The notes below the pieces were generated by a model that had not been told where the DNA came from, searched no databases, and worked only from the letters and a program-made list of their open reading frames with translations. The position numbers were made by a program, and so were the translations under genes. Shown here piece by piece: positions 25,397-35,038 of a DNA stretch of 64,000 nt. The DNA is taken from positions 24,778 to 88,777 of the forward strand of contig VGJW01000014.1 in the NCBI GenBank assembly GCA_016867265.1, in the 5' to 3' direction. This DNA is from Candidatus Tanganyikabacteria bacterium. GTDB lineage: Bacteria; Cyanobacteriota; Sericytochromatia; S15B-MN24; VGJW01. The stretch's first letter is position 1, and each line of letters begins with the position of its first letter.

Positions 25397-26790
25397 GGTT
25401 GCACGCGCTCGATACGGGCGAGGAAGAAACCCTCCGTGCCGTGACGGTGGGGCAGCAAGGTCATCATGCCACGCGTGGCCTCCCCCGACCACGCCGCAGG
25501 CAGCCAAGGACGCAGGTCCCCGGCACGCGCGTCCGGCGCCGCCGCAAGCAGGGACGCGACGACATCTTCATTTTCCTCTCGGGCGAGGGTGCACGTCGCG
25601 TAGACCAGCGTGCCGCCGGGTCGCAACAGGCCGAAGGCCGCACGCAGCATGCGTTGCTGCAGTTGCGCGAGTTCTCTGGAGCGCGCGCGCGACCAGCGCC
25701 AGCGCAGGTCGGCCTTCCGATAGAGCGTGCCAAGACCCGAGCACGGAGCGTCCAGCAGCACCCTGTCGAAGGAACCGGGCGCCAGGCCCGCCGCCTGCAG
25801 GGCCTCGGGATCCGCGGCATCGGCCTCGATGACCTCGGGCGTCCCGAGTTGCCATCGCTGCGCGTTGGCGCGCAGACGATCCAGCCTGCTGCCGTGGCGA
25901 TCGACGGCAACAACGGTGCCTCGGTCGCCCAATCGGGACAGGATATGCCCGGTCTTGCCCCCGGGAGCAGCCCCAAGGTCGGCGACGCGCTCCCCGGGCC
26001 GGGGATCGAGGACATGGGTAGCGAGCATCGCCGCCGGACCCTGGACCGCCCAATGCCCCTCGGCATAGCCGGGCAGGTCCTGCAACCGCCCCGGGGCGGA
26101 AACGCGGATCTCCTCGGGCACCAGAGGCCCGGCCTCGGCCTGCAGGCCTGCGTCTCGGAACTGCGCGAGCAGGGTCTCGCGCGGGACATGGGCACGGAAG
26201 GCGAACGGCGTCGCACGCTGGGCCGCGAGCGCCAGCCCCAGGGCATCGGCAGGGCCCCGCTCGTCCCACCACAGCGCAAGCAGGTCATCGGGCAAGGACA
26301 GGGCACGCGCCACGGCGGCAGGCCCCAACGCCTCGGGGTCCGCCCCGGCCATCGCGTCCATGCGACGGCCCCAGGATCGCTCATCTCCCCCGGCCACGCG
26401 GCGCAGCACCGCGTTCACGAGGCGGGCCGCGCCCTCGTGCGTCACCAGGCGCGCCAACTTCACGGCCTCGGAGACGACGGCATGATCCGGCAGCGGGTCC
26501 ATGGCTGCCAACTGGACGGTCGCTGTCCTCAAGATTTCTCGGACGGGCGGGTCGAGCTTGTCCAGCGGCTGCTTGAGGCAGGGCACGAGCAGGTCGTCCA
26601 AGAAACGCTCCAGCCGGGTCGTTTCCTGCACGAGGGCCGTCAGGAACGCGCGATCCCGTTCAGGCCAGGCGGCGGGCAAGTCTTCGAGCAGGCGGTCAGG
26701 CCATGCGCCGGATTCGGTGACGGCCAGCCGCTTCTGGACGGCCAAGCCCCTCGGGGTCGCCGGCATGCGGCCCGTACGTCCCTTGCCCAC
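25393..26790 (-). CDS. rsmB: 16S rRNA m5C967 methyltransferase RsmB
   Basis: About 465 aa. The N-terminal NusB-like helical domain (residues 30-150) is followed by a Rossmann methyltransferase. DLGAAPGGKTGHIL binds SAM, VDRHGSRL follows, and the two catalytic Cys sites are LLDAPCSGLGT and YATCTLAREENED. The start is GTG 26790 or ATG 26766. It heads the overlapping housekeeping run rsmB-rlmN-rsgA-glmU-prs-pth. Confidence 0.93.
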   Translation of the reverse strand: MGKGRTGRMPATPRGLAVQKRLAVTESGAWPDRLLEDLPAAWPERDRAFLTALVQETTRLERFLDDLLVPCLKQPLDKLDPPVREILRTATVQLAAMDPLPDHAVVSEAVKLARLVTHEGAARLVNAVLRRVAGGDERSWGRRMDAMAGADPEALGPAAVARALSLPDDLLALWWDERGPADALGLALAAQRATPFAFRAHVPRETLLAQFRDAGLQAEAGPLVPEEIRVSAPGRLQDLPGYAEGHWAVQGPAAMLATHVLDPRPGERVADLGAAPGGKTGHILSRLGDRGTVVAVDRHGSRLDRLRANAQRWQLGTPEVIEADAADPEALQAAGLAPGSFDRVLLDAPCSGLGTLYRKADLRWRWSRARSRELAQLQQRMLRAAFGLLRPGGTLVYATCTLAREENEDVVASLLAAAPDARAGDLRPWLPAAWSGEATRGMMTLLPHRHGTEGFFLARIERVQP

Positions 26791-26802
26791 GCCCCGAGGG
26801 TA

Positions 26803-27898
26803 TCACGGTGCGGGCTCGATCCACCGCAGGTTACGCGTTCCGAGATCCGCCACGAGCAGGCCGCCCTGCCACGCCGGGAGTCCGGCAGGGCGCTCGAGTC
26901 GGACCGCCGATGGCGCGCCCCCATCACCTGATGTCCCGGCCGGCCCCTCCCCTGCCAACACGCGACGGACACCCGACGCGGCCAGGTGCAGGATCTGGCG
27001 GCGGCCGCCACTGGCCACGATCAAGCCGCCTGCACCGTCCTCGATCACGGCAGAGGGCTCGGGCAGGTCATCCGCCCTGATCGCCCATTTCTCGTCGGAA
27101 CCCAGTTCGAGCAGCCGGCCACTCCCCCTCCGTCCCCGACCACAATCCGGCCGTCCTTTCGGCCCAGGACTGCGAGGGGATGATCGATCGTCTCGCCCTG
27201 TGCCGGGCGCTCCGACCTCGCCTCGTCGGCTGCGCCTGTCCCGGCCAGGACCTCGCCCTCGTCCCGGGAGCGCAAGCGAAACAGACGGTTGCCCGCGTAA
27301 TCCGCAACAAGCAGGGCCCCGCCTTCCTCCGGCGCGAGCCCCGCTGGGCCCTGCAGCATGGGTAGGCCAGGTGGCCACGCGACCGTGTCCAGGCGTCCCG
27401 CCGCATCGAGCGTGCGCAACCGCCCGTTGCCGTAGTCCGCGACGACAGCCCCCCCGGCCACGTGGAGCCTGCGAGGGGGGCGGCGAGTTGGCCCTCGGGG
27501 CCGGGTCCACCGTCGCCGGACCAACCCTGTGCGCCCCAGCCGGCACGCCGGACGAGCCGGGTCCCGTCCGTCGACCAGACAGCATGTCCACCTGTGTCCG
27601 CGAACCATGCCTCTCCGGTAGTTGCCCAGATACCTGCCGGTGCCAGCAGGACGTCGGGTAGCTCCGGGGTCCGGATTTGCCCCTTGGCGAGGCGTACCGC
27701 CCAGCTTGGCGGTGGCGGCGAAGGGGTGGGAACGGGCTGGATGGTCGCGGCGGGCGACGGGGCGGGTGACGGCGAGGAAGCAGCTTCGGTCGCCGTTCGC
27801 GGGAGGGCAGGGTCGATCGGCACGCAGCAAGGCACTGCGAGACCGAGGGGGAGAAGCGCCTTGGGGCTCAGGTAGGACGGGCACATGCGCCTGAGCAT
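26803..27898 (-). pseudogene. NHL-repeat beta-propeller protein broken by two frameshifts
   Basis: Three frames each encode part of one protein. Frame 1 (27898 to about 27470) gives a signal-like N terminus (ALLPLGLAVPCC), a Pro/Ser linker and NHL-like repeats (GIWATTGEAWFADTGGHAVW). Frame 2 (about 27470 to 27130) gives VVADYGNGRLRTLDAAGRLD and LLVADYAGNRLFRLRS. Frame 3 (about 27130 to 26803) gives LIVASGGRRQILHL and LLVADLGTRNLRWIEP. The joins fall at a C6 run (near 27470) and a G5 run (near 27125), and one extra base in each would restore the frame. Either decay, phase-variable tracts or sequencing errors. A secreted propeller is the likely ancestral product. Confidence 0.7.
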
Positions 27899-27953
27899 GA
27901 ACCCGCAGGCTTGTCGGACGTCCTGCGCCGGGATGCCGGTCTTGTGAAGGTCG

Positions 27954-29108
27954 TCAGGGCAGGCGATCCAGCGCGAGAATGCCGGCCCCCAGACCCGGGT
28001 CCCCCGCGGGACGGGTCGTCTGTCGCAACAGGGCGAGCACGCGTTCCCGCGGCGCGCCGGGCTGGCTCTCCAGGAGCATCGCCAGCGCACCCGTCACGAA
28101 GGGTGCCGCGATGGAGGTTCCCGAATGCAGGCCCCAGCGCCCGCCCGGCAGGGTGGAGAGGATGCCCTCGCCGGGCGCCGCCAGCATCACCCCAGCGCCG
28201 TGGTTGGACCACGGGCACCGTCGTCCCTCCCGGTTGACCGCCGCCACACCGATGATGCCCGGCGTATTGGCCGGCTGGGTGACGGCCGTCCCGCCGTTCC
28301 CGGCGGACGCGACGATCCAGGCAACCTGGTTCCGCGCCCAGGTGGCGGCCCGCTCGTAGAACGGACTCAGGCGGCTGTCCCCCGAGTTCAACGACATGTT
28401 GACGAGGCTCGCGCCATGCCGCACGGCCCGGGCCAAGCCCTCGAGGGCAGCCGCATCGTACCCCCGGCCTCGATCCATGACCTTGACGGGCAGGATTCGG
28501 ATACGCCAGCAAAGGCCGGCCCCGCCAATGCCATCGGCACCCGAGGCACCCAGGATGCCGGCGACATGGGTGCCATGACCATCGCGATCGCGGGTATCGG
28601 CGTCCTGCGCCAATGTGTTCCCTCCCGGAAGGACACGCCCGCGGAGGTCCGGATGGTCGGCATCGACACCCGTGTCCAGAGCCGCCACGATGCGTTCTCC
28701 CCCGTCCAGGCCCCGGGCCCGGGCCGATCGGGCATCGAGATGTGCTGGCGCCAGCGCCCAATGACGATCCAACAGAGAGTCTCCCGGCCGGTCCGGCACC
28801 GGGGCGGTGTCCGCCTCGTGCGTCCGGGACGGCGCGGCGGCATGCACGCAAAGCAGGCGTCCGAGACGATCCAGCAAGACGTGTCAGGACCCGGCGTCGA
28901 CCGGCCAGTAAGCCATTGTCCTGCCCATGTCCCGTGTGCGCAGGGGGGGTGGCAAGCCGGGAACGGCACGCCAGGGCTGTCCGCCATCCGCGGCCATGGC
29001 GACCACCCCGGTAGGCACGGCTGGGGGGTCCACGGCCTGTGGCACGGTCATGCCACAGGCCAGGAGAACCGACACAAGCCCGGCGAACACGCGGGTCGCG
29101 AGCGTCAT
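27954..29108 (-). pseudogene. Lipoprotein subtilisin-like (S8) peptidase interrupted by in-frame TGA
   Basis: The 3' part (27954-28877) encodes an S8 catalytic domain. Counting from the TTG at 28877, Asp68 is in AALDTGVD, His101 in GHGTHVAG, Asn194 in SAGNGG and Ser255 in SGTSIAAPF. It lacks a secretion signal. Immediately upstream, in the same frame and separated only by TGA (28884-28886), 29108-28887 encodes a signal peptide with lipobox LLAC and a linker; its ATG 29108 follows GGGAGGGGG. Together they make one secreted lipoprotein peptidase, so the TGA looks like a nonsense change or an error. If both are real, they would be a tiny lipoprotein plus a cytosolic peptidase, which is less plausible. 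Confidence 0.7.
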
Positions 29109-29189
29109 CGGCGCCCCCTCCCGGATCGGGCGTTGCCCGGGGAAACCGCGGGAAACCTCGACCAACAAGGCCGGAGAATATGGCCCAAA

Positions 29190-29265
29190 GGGCTTCCCAT
29201 GCGCCTCGTAATCTGTTAGGTAATCGTTAGTTAGGGTCTTTTTTGTCGGAAGTTAACCGCCCCCC
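29190..29265. promoter_or_regulatory. AT-rich divergent intergenic region with short direct repeats
   Basis: Between the S8 peptidase and GH1 genes. TAATCTGTTAGG, TAATCGTTAG and TTAGGG form imperfect direct repeats, followed by a T6 run. The base composition is clearly lower in GC than the flanks, so promoters and an operator are likely here, but I cannot assign boxes with confidence. Confidence 0.35.
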
Positions 29266-30618
29266 ATGCCAGCCCCCCAGAGCCTTGCTCACCTGATGCG
29301 TCGCTTGGCGCCTTTCGCGACGCTCCTCGCAGCAGCCTGCGGGGTGGTGCCCGGCCGCGCTCTGCTCGCCACCGACGCCGCACGTGTCGCGACGCGGGCC
29401 AACGATGGTTTTCTCTGGGGCGTCTCGACCGCTGCCTACCAGTGGGAAGGTTACAACGACCAGACGCAATGGCTGGCCTTCGAACTGGCCGGCAAGACCG
29501 AGGAGCGGGCGGGTGCCGCGGCCGACGGCTGGAACCGCTACCGCGAGGACATCGCCCTCGCCAAGGGCATGGGCCTGACGGCATTCCGTACCAGCCTGGA
29601 CTGGGGTCGAATCGAGCCGGAGGAGGGCCGGATCGATGCGCAAGCCGTGGCCCGGTACCACGACATGCTGTCGGCCATGCGCGAGGCAGGCCTGACGCCC
29701 ATCGTCACGCTGATGCATTTCAGCTACCCGAAGTGGATCGAGCAGCGCTACGGCGGCTGGGAGAACCGCAAATCCGTGTACGCATTCGAGCGCTTTGCCG
29801 GCTTCGTGGCCCGCGAGTTCGGGCGGGACATCGAGTGGTACCTGACCTTCAACGAGCCCAACGTGTTCATAGGTGGTTCGTACGTCACGGGCGCCATCGC
29901 CCCCGGCCGCAAGGACGTGGGACGCGGGCTGCTGGCGGCGCGCAACTTCGTCCTTGCCCACCAAGCGGCCTTCAAAGCGATCCACGCCGCCGATCCGGTG
30001 GCACGCGTCTCGTTCAATAACTACGCCGCAGCCTACAGCCTGTCGCTCAAGGCCCAGCCCGAGCCCTCGACGGACATTCCCGAGGATCTGGGCAAGGACT
30101 GGATGTTCAACGCACAGCGCCCCTCGGGCAACAGAAACAAGTGGCTTGATTACGTCGCCCTCGACTACTACTGCCGCTGGCGGATCGGCCCGGGTTTCCA
30201 GATCAAGCCGGCGTGGCAGTGGGAGGTCTATCCTCAGGGCCTCCACCACGCTGTCAAGAACTACCACAAGTGGACTGGCCTGCCGGTGCTGGTCGCCGAG
30301 AACGGCTTCGCGACGGACGATCTGAAGCCCCGCGAGGACAACTGGACCCGGGAGGCCTATCTGGTCCAGCACGTGGCGCAACTCGAGAAGGTCAAGGCCG
30401 AAGGTGTCCCCGTGCTCGGGTACGTGCACTGGTCCATCACGGACAACTGGGAGTGGGGATCCTATCGCCCCCGGTTCGGCCTGTATTCGGTGGATTGCCG
30501 AAACGCAGATTATCGCAGGGTCCCCACCGAGGCGGCGGGCGTCTACGCCCGAATTGCGACGCAGAGAGGCACCGATGCCACCATGCGGAACCAGTATCGG
30601 GGACCTTCCGGGCTCTGA
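29266..30618 (+). CDS. GH1 family beta-glycosidase, predicted lipoprotein
   Basis: 450 aa. It is a classic GH1 TIM barrel: FLWGVSTAAYQWEG near residue 49, WNRYREDIALAKGMG, FRTSLDWGRIEP, acid/base Glu197 in TFNEPN, nucleophile Glu345 in LVAENGF and SITDNWEWG. GH1 enzymes are usually cytosolic; here the first 25 residues form a signal peptide ending in a lipobox-like LAAAC (Cys25), suggesting an exported, lipid-anchored enzyme. The barrel is shorter than typical (about 400 aa), as loops are trimmed. Substrate class (beta-glucoside or galactoside) cannot be set by eye. Confidence 0.88.
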   Translation: MPAPQSLAHLMRRLAPFATLLAAACGVVPGRALLATDAARVATRANDGFLWGVSTAAYQWEGYNDQTQWLAFELAGKTEERAGAAADGWNRYREDIALAKGMGLTAFRTSLDWGRIEPEEGRIDAQAVARYHDMLSAMREAGLTPIVTLMHFSYPKWIEQRYGGWENRKSVYAFERFAGFVAREFGRDIEWYLTFNEPNVFIGGSYVTGAIAPGRKDVGRGLLAARNFVLAHQAAFKAIHAADPVARVSFNNYAAAYSLSLKAQPEPSTDIPEDLGKDWMFNAQRPSGNRNKWLDYVALDYYCRWRIGPGFQIKPAWQWEVYPQGLHHAVKNYHKWTGLPVLVAENGFATDDLKPREDNWTREAYLVQHVAQLEKVKAEGVPVLGYVHWSITDNWEWGSYRPRFGLYSVDCRNADYRRVPTEAAGVYARIATQRGTDATMRNQYRGPSGL

Positions 30619-30645
30619 TTCCCCCCGAGAGACGGCGTGGCAGGT

Positions 30646-30690
30646 TACAATAGACCAGAGGGACCGGTCCCGGGTCCCTGACACTCAGGA
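30646..30690 (+). promoter_or_regulatory. Promoter and leader of the glycine cleavage operon
   Basis: A TACAAT -10 box at 30646-30651, then GGGACCGGTCCC (30660-30671), a perfect 12-base palindrome just downstream of the expected transcription start, and a further GGGTCCC. The leader is about 40 bases, too short for a glycine riboswitch. Confidence 0.4.
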
Positions 30691-30698
30691 TGTCGCGC

Positions 30699-31823
30699 GT
30701 GACCGAGACCATAGCCGCACCGTTGCGGCAAACTCCCCTGCACAATCGCCACGTGGCGTCGGGCGCCCGCATGGTCGGCTTCGGGGGCTGGTCGATGCCC
30801 GTCCAGTACACCTCGATCATAGCTGAGCATCAGGCCGTGCGTTCGGCGTGGGGCATCTTCGACGTCTCTCACATGGGCGAGTTCAAGGTCAGCGGTCCAG
30901 AAGCCCGCGAATGGCTGGGGTGCCTCGTTCCTGCCAACCTCGAGGCCCTGTCCGTCGGCCATGCCGTCTACACCATGTTCACGCGACCGACGGGAGGCGT
31001 CGTCGACGACCTCATCGTCTACCGATTTGCGGACCACCTGCTGCTCGTCGTGAATGCAGCCAATCGGGACAAGGACTGGGCGTGGCTCCAACGCCACCTT
31101 CCCGAGGCTCATGGCCAGGTCACCCTCGAAGATGTATCCGAGGACTGGGCCCTGATCGCCGTCCAGGGTCCCTCGGCCGCAGCGTCCCTCGAACGCCTGT
31201 CGGGCGGTGATGTCTCGGCGACAGGCTCCTTCGGCATCACGACCTTCCGCCTGGCTGGTATCGACTGCCCTGCCGGCCGGACAGGCTACACCGGCGAGGA
31301 CGGCTTCGAGGTGCTGGTACCCGCCGACCAGGCCGCCCGTGTATGGGACCTGCTCGTCGCCGAGGGCGCCAGCCCTTGCGGCCTGGGTGCCCGGGACACG
31401 TTGCGCCTCGAAGCGGGCCTGCCCCTCTACGGCCACGAATGGGATGACGACACGACGCCCATCGAGGCCGGATTCGGCTGGGCCGTGCGCAACCCGGGCC
31501 CCTACCTGGGCCGCGATGTCCATGTCCGGCAGAAGGCCGAGGGACCTGCCCGCAGGCTGCGGGGCCTTGTCCTTGAGGATCGGGCCCCCGCCCGTGAGGG
31601 CTACGAGGTCGTGAGCCCGGACGGTGAAGTCGTGGGCAAGGTCGCCTCAGGCACCTTCTCACCGACCCTCGGCCACCCTGTCGCCACGGCCTACCTGCCT
31701 GCAGGATTCGTGCCCGAACAGACCGTCTCGATCCGGGTGCGCGAGCGCCTGGTGCCCGCCCGTGTCGTTGCCTTGCCCTTCTATCGCCGCCCGGCAATCC
31801 AGCCCACCCGGAGGACTCCATGA
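30699..31823 (+). CDS. gcvT: Glycine cleavage system aminomethyltransferase (T-protein)
   Basis: 374 aa. It transfers the methylene unit from lipoylated GcvH to tetrahydrofolate, releasing ammonia. Visible features are TPLHNRHVASGARMVGFGGWSMPVQY, DVSHMGEF, GGVVDDLIVYR, RTGYTGEDGFEV and GARDTLRLEAGLPLYGHEWD, all T-protein hallmarks. GTG 30699 is favoured because CAGGA lies 8 bases before it; ATG 30690 has no spaced ribosome site. It heads gcvT-gcvH-gcvPA-gcvPB and overlaps gcvH by four bases (ATGA). Confidence 0.95.
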   Translation: MTETIAAPLRQTPLHNRHVASGARMVGFGGWSMPVQYTSIIAEHQAVRSAWGIFDVSHMGEFKVSGPEAREWLGCLVPANLEALSVGHAVYTMFTRPTGGVVDDLIVYRFADHLLLVVNAANRDKDWAWLQRHLPEAHGQVTLEDVSEDWALIAVQGPSAAASLERLSGGDVSATGSFGITTFRLAGIDCPAGRTGYTGEDGFEVLVPADQAARVWDLLVAEGASPCGLGARDTLRLEAGLPLYGHEWDDDTTPIEAGFGWAVRNPGPYLGRDVHVRQKAEGPARRLRGLVLEDRAPAREGYEVVSPDGEVVGKVASGTFSPTLGHPVATAYLPAGFVPEQTVSIRVRERLVPARVVALPFYRRPAIQPTRRTP

Positions 31824-32188
31824 TCCGTTTCGCCACCTCGCACGAATACGCCCGCAAGGAGGGCGATCGCTTCCGCGTGGGCATCACGCCCTTTGCCTCC
31901 GAGCAGTTGGGCGATGTCGTCTACGTCGAACTGCCCAAGGTCGGTCGCGCCTACGCCGCCGGCGAGGAGTTCGGAGTGGTCGAGTCCGTGAAGGCGGTGT
32001 CAAGCTTGTACATGCCGGTGGCAGGCACGGTCGTCGAGGTCAACGATCCCGTCGTCCAGGACCCCGGACTGCTCAACACCGACCCGATGGATCGGGGCTG
32101 GATGGTCGTCATCGAGTCTGCCGACCCGTCCGCCTACGATGCCCTGCTGACCGAAGACGCCTACCAGACCGAGATCGCGAGCCACTGA
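31820..32188 (+). CDS. gcvH: Glycine cleavage system H protein
   Basis: 122 aa lipoyl carrier of the glycine cleavage complex. The lipoylated Lys is in FGVVESVKAVSSLYMP; HEYARKEGDRFRVGIT and NTDPMDRGWM complete the family pattern. Its stop overlaps the gcvPA start by one base (TGATG). The LipM/LplA-like gene at 35923 is the probable source of its lipoyl or octanoyl group. Confidence 0.96.
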   Translation: MIRFATSHEYARKEGDRFRVGITPFASEQLGDVVYVELPKVGRAYAAGEEFGVVESVKAVSSLYMPVAGTVVEVNDPVVQDPGLLNTDPMDRGWMVVIESADPSAYDALLTEDAYQTEIASH

Positions 32189-33576
32189 TGACCTACGCGT
32201 ACCTCCCGCATACGCCGGCCGACCGGGCGGCCATGCTCGACACCATCGGGGTCTCCTCGATGGATGCCTTGCTTGACCATATCCCCAAAGCCCTGCGGGA
32301 GGTCCGGCTCGACCTGCCACGCCCGCACGCCGAAGCCGAGATCCAGCAGCGCCTCGCGCGCCTCGCCGCACGCAACGTCTCGACGAGCCAGCAGGCCAGC
32401 TTCCTCGGGGCAGGCGTCGGTCACCGCTACCGTCCCGCCGCCGTCGACCAGGTGGCGTCCCGGTCCGAATTCTACACCGCCTACACGCCCTACCAGCCCG
32501 AAGTCAGCCAAGGCACGCTCCAGGCTATCTTCGAGTTCCAGTCGATGATCTGCGAACTGACCGGGATGGATGTTGCCAACGCCTCGATGTACGACGGCAG
32601 CACCGCCGTGGCCGAGGCCGCCCTGATGGCCGTGCGCGTCACCGGACGCCCGCGCGTGCTGGTCTGCGGAACCGTCCACCCCGAGTACGAGGCCGTCACC
32701 CGGACCTACGGCCGGGGGCCCGGCCTGCGAATCGACAGCCTGCCCGCCCGGTCGGACCTGACGGATGTCGCGGCCGCGACGGCTGCCCTGACGCCGGATA
32801 CGGCCGCCCTCATCGTGCAGGTGCCCGGGGTACTGGGGACGGTGGCCGACCTGTCAGGCCTGGCCGATGCGGTCCACGCCGCAGGTGCCCTGCTGGTCGT
32901 CGTCGCGGACCCCGTGGCGCTGGGTGTCCTCGAAGCGCCGGGCCGCTGGGGTGCGGACCTCGTGGTGGGCGAGGCCCAGAGCCTGGGCAACGCGATGTCG
33001 CTCGGTGGGCCCCATGTCGGCTTCATGGCCTGCAGGGAGGCGCACATCCGGCAACTGCCGGGTCGCATCTGCGGCATGTCCGTCGACGCCGAGGGCCGGC
33101 CGTGCTTCACCTTGACGCTGCAAACGCGCGAGCAGCACATCCGGCGGGAAAAGGCCGCGAGCAACATCTGCACGAACCAGGCCTTGAATGCCCTCTTCGC
33201 GACCATCCACCTCGCCCTCCTCGGTCCCGAGGGCCTGCGCGAAGTGGCCACGACGTCGGCACTCCGGGCACACCACCTTGCGGAACGCCTTGTCGCGCTC
33301 CCCGGCTGCCGCCTCGCAAACCCGGACAGTGCCTTCCTGAACGAGTTCGTGCTCAACCTGCCTGTCCCGGCGGCCGTCGTGCGTGATGCCCTGCTGCCCA
33401 TGGGGGTGTTGGCCGGCCTGCCCCTGGACACCTGGTGGCCCGAACGCACCCACGACCTGCTCATCGCCGTCACGGAGATGAATGGCCCCGAAGACCTCGA
33501 GGGCCTCGTTTCGGGCTTGGCCGCCGTCGTCACTACCCAGGGGGGACAGCGCCCCCAGGAGGCCGTCCATGCCTGA
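32188..33576 (+). CDS. gcvPA: Glycine dehydrogenase (decarboxylating) subunit 1
   Basis: 462 aa, the N-terminal half of the P-protein as a separate chain. Features: [54 protein letters not shown] in fragments ([15 protein letters not shown]), [10 protein letters not shown] and [15 protein letters not shown]. It forms the P-protein with GcvPB; split P-proteins are common in Firmicutes, Thermotogae and archaea, while the fused form is usual in Proteobacteria and Cyanobacteria. Confidence 0.95.
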   Translation: MTYAYLPHTPADRAAMLDTIGVSSMDALLDHIPKALREVRLDLPRPHAEAEIQQRLARLAARNVSTSQQASFLGAGVGHRYRPAAVDQVASRSEFYTAYTPYQPEVSQGTLQAIFEFQSMICELTGMDVANASMYDGSTAVAEAALMAVRVTGRPRVLVCGTVHPEYEAVTRTYGRGPGLRIDSLPARSDLTDVAAATAALTPDTAALIVQVPGVLGTVADLSGLADAVHAAGALLVVVADPVALGVLEAPGRWGADLVVGEAQSLGNAMSLGGPHVGFMACREAHIRQLPGRICGMSVDAEGRPCFTLTLQTREQHIRREKAASNICTNQALNALFATIHLALLGPEGLREVATTSALRAHHLAERLVALPGCRLANPDSAFLNEFVLNLPVPAAVVRDALLPMGVLAGLPLDTWWPERTHDLLIAVTEMNGPEDLEGLVSGLAAVVTTQGGQRPQEAVHA

Positions 33577-35029
33577 GTTGCTCGAGCCCGTCATCCTGGG
33601 GCAGGGCGCACCCGGCCGCCGGGGCGTCGCGATCCCCGAAGCGGCCGTGCCGGCCCCCTCCCTGTCGGAGGTACTGCCCGCCGCAATGCTGCGTCGTGAG
33701 GCCCCGGCGCTGCCCCAGCAGTCCGAGTTGGAGGTCGTCCGGCACTATCTGCGCCTGTCGCAGCTCAACCACGCCATCGACAAGGGCTTCTACCCCCTCG
33801 GCTCCTGCACGATGAAGTACAACCCCAAGGTCAACGAGTGGGTCGCCCGCCTCGACGGACTGGCCAACATCCATCCCTACCAGCCCGAGTCCCAGTTGCA
33901 GGGCGCGCTCGAGATCATGTACGACCTGCAACAGTGGCTCTGCGCCATCACGGGCCTCGAGCGGTGTTCCCTGCAACCGGCCGCAGGCGCCCATGGAGAG
34001 TTGACGGGCATCTTGATGATCAAGGCCTACCACCAGCATCGTGATGACGCCAAACGGACCCGGGTCCTCGTCCCGGACTCCGCACACGGCACCAATCCGG
34101 CGACGGCAGCCGTGGCTGGGTTCGAAGTCGTGACGGTAGCCTCGGACAGCCGAGGACTCGTCGACCTCGCCGACCTCAAGGCCAAGCTCGACGACCGGGT
34201 TGCCGCCTTGATGCTGACCAACCCCAATACCCTTGGTCTCTTCGAGGAGGACATCCTCGAAATCCAGGAGGCCGTGCATGCGGCCGGTGGCCTGCTTTAC
34301 TACGACGGCGCCAACTTCAACGCCATCCTCGGCACCGTTCGGCCCGGCGACATGGGCTTCGACGTCGTCCATCTCAACCTGCACAAGACGTTCTCCACCC
34401 CTCACGGTGGCGGTGGCCCGGGCTCGGGGCCCGTCGTCGTCGGAAAGGCCCTAGAGCCTTTCCTGCCCGTGCCCATCGTGGCACGGGATGCCTCGGGCAA
34501 TTACCGCCTCGACGCGAATCGGCCTCTGACAATCGGTCGGGTCAAGGCCTTCCTCGGCAACTTCGGCATGCACGTGCGGGCTTATGCCTACATCCTGGCG
34601 CACGGGGCGGATGGCCTCGCGCAGGTCAGCCGGGATGCCGTCCTCAATGCCAACTACCTCAAGGCCCAGCTCAAGGAGCCCTTCGAGATGCCCCATGCCC
34701 AGCCGTGCATGCACGAGTTCGTCATGTCGGGCAGTCGCCAGAAGGCCAAGGGTTGCAACACGCTGCTGCTGGGCAAGCGACTGATCGACTACGGCATCCA
34801 TCCGCCCACGATCTACTTCCCGCTGATCGTGCCGGAAGCCATGATGATCGAGCCGACCGAGACCGAGAGCAAGGAAACGCTGGACCGCTTCGTCTCGGCC
34901 ATGCACAACATCGCCCGCGAGGTCGAAGAGACACCCGCGGTCGTGCAGCAGGCGCCCCACACCACGCCCATCAAGCGCGTCGACGAGGTACTGGCTGCCC
35001 GCAAGCCCGTGCTGCGCTGGCGCGCCTGA
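33569..35029 (+). CDS. gcvPB: Glycine dehydrogenase (decarboxylating) subunit 2
   Basis: 486 aa, PLP-bearing half of the P-protein. It decarboxylates glycine and passes the aminomethyl group to lipoyl-Gcv[46 protein letters not shown] and [16 protein letters not shown] (PLP Lys) are all present. ATG 33569 follows CCAGGAGG, the strongest ribosome site of the operon. It overlaps gcvPA by 8 bases. Confidence 0.96.
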   Translation: MPELLEPVILGQGAPGRRGVAIPEAAVPAPSLSEVLPAAMLRREAPALPQQSELEVVRHYLRLSQLNHAIDKGFYPLGSCTMKYNPKVNEWVARLDGLANIHPYQPESQLQGALEIMYDLQQWLCAITGLERCSLQPAAGAHGELTGILMIKAYHQHRDDAKRTRVLVPDSAHGTNPATAAVAGFEVVTVASDSRGLVDLADLKAKLDDRVAALMLTNPNTLGLFEEDILEIQEAVHAAGGLLYYDGANFNAILGTVRPGDMGFDVVHLNLHKTFSTPHGGGGPGSGPVVVGKALEPFLPVPIVARDASGNYRLDANRPLTIGRVKAFLGNFGMHVRAYAYILAHGADGLAQVSRDAVLNANYLKAQLKEPFEMPHAQPCMHEFVMSGSRQKAKGCNTLLLGKRLIDYGIHPPTIYFPLIVPEAMMIEPTETESKETLDRFVSAMHNIAREVEETPAVVQQAPHTTPIKRVDEVLAARKPVLRWRA

Positions 35030-35038
35030 CGCCAAGCG

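Noticed and set aside
30619..30698. Glycine riboswitch before gcvT
   Set aside because: The leader is too short and lacks tandem aptamer motifs.
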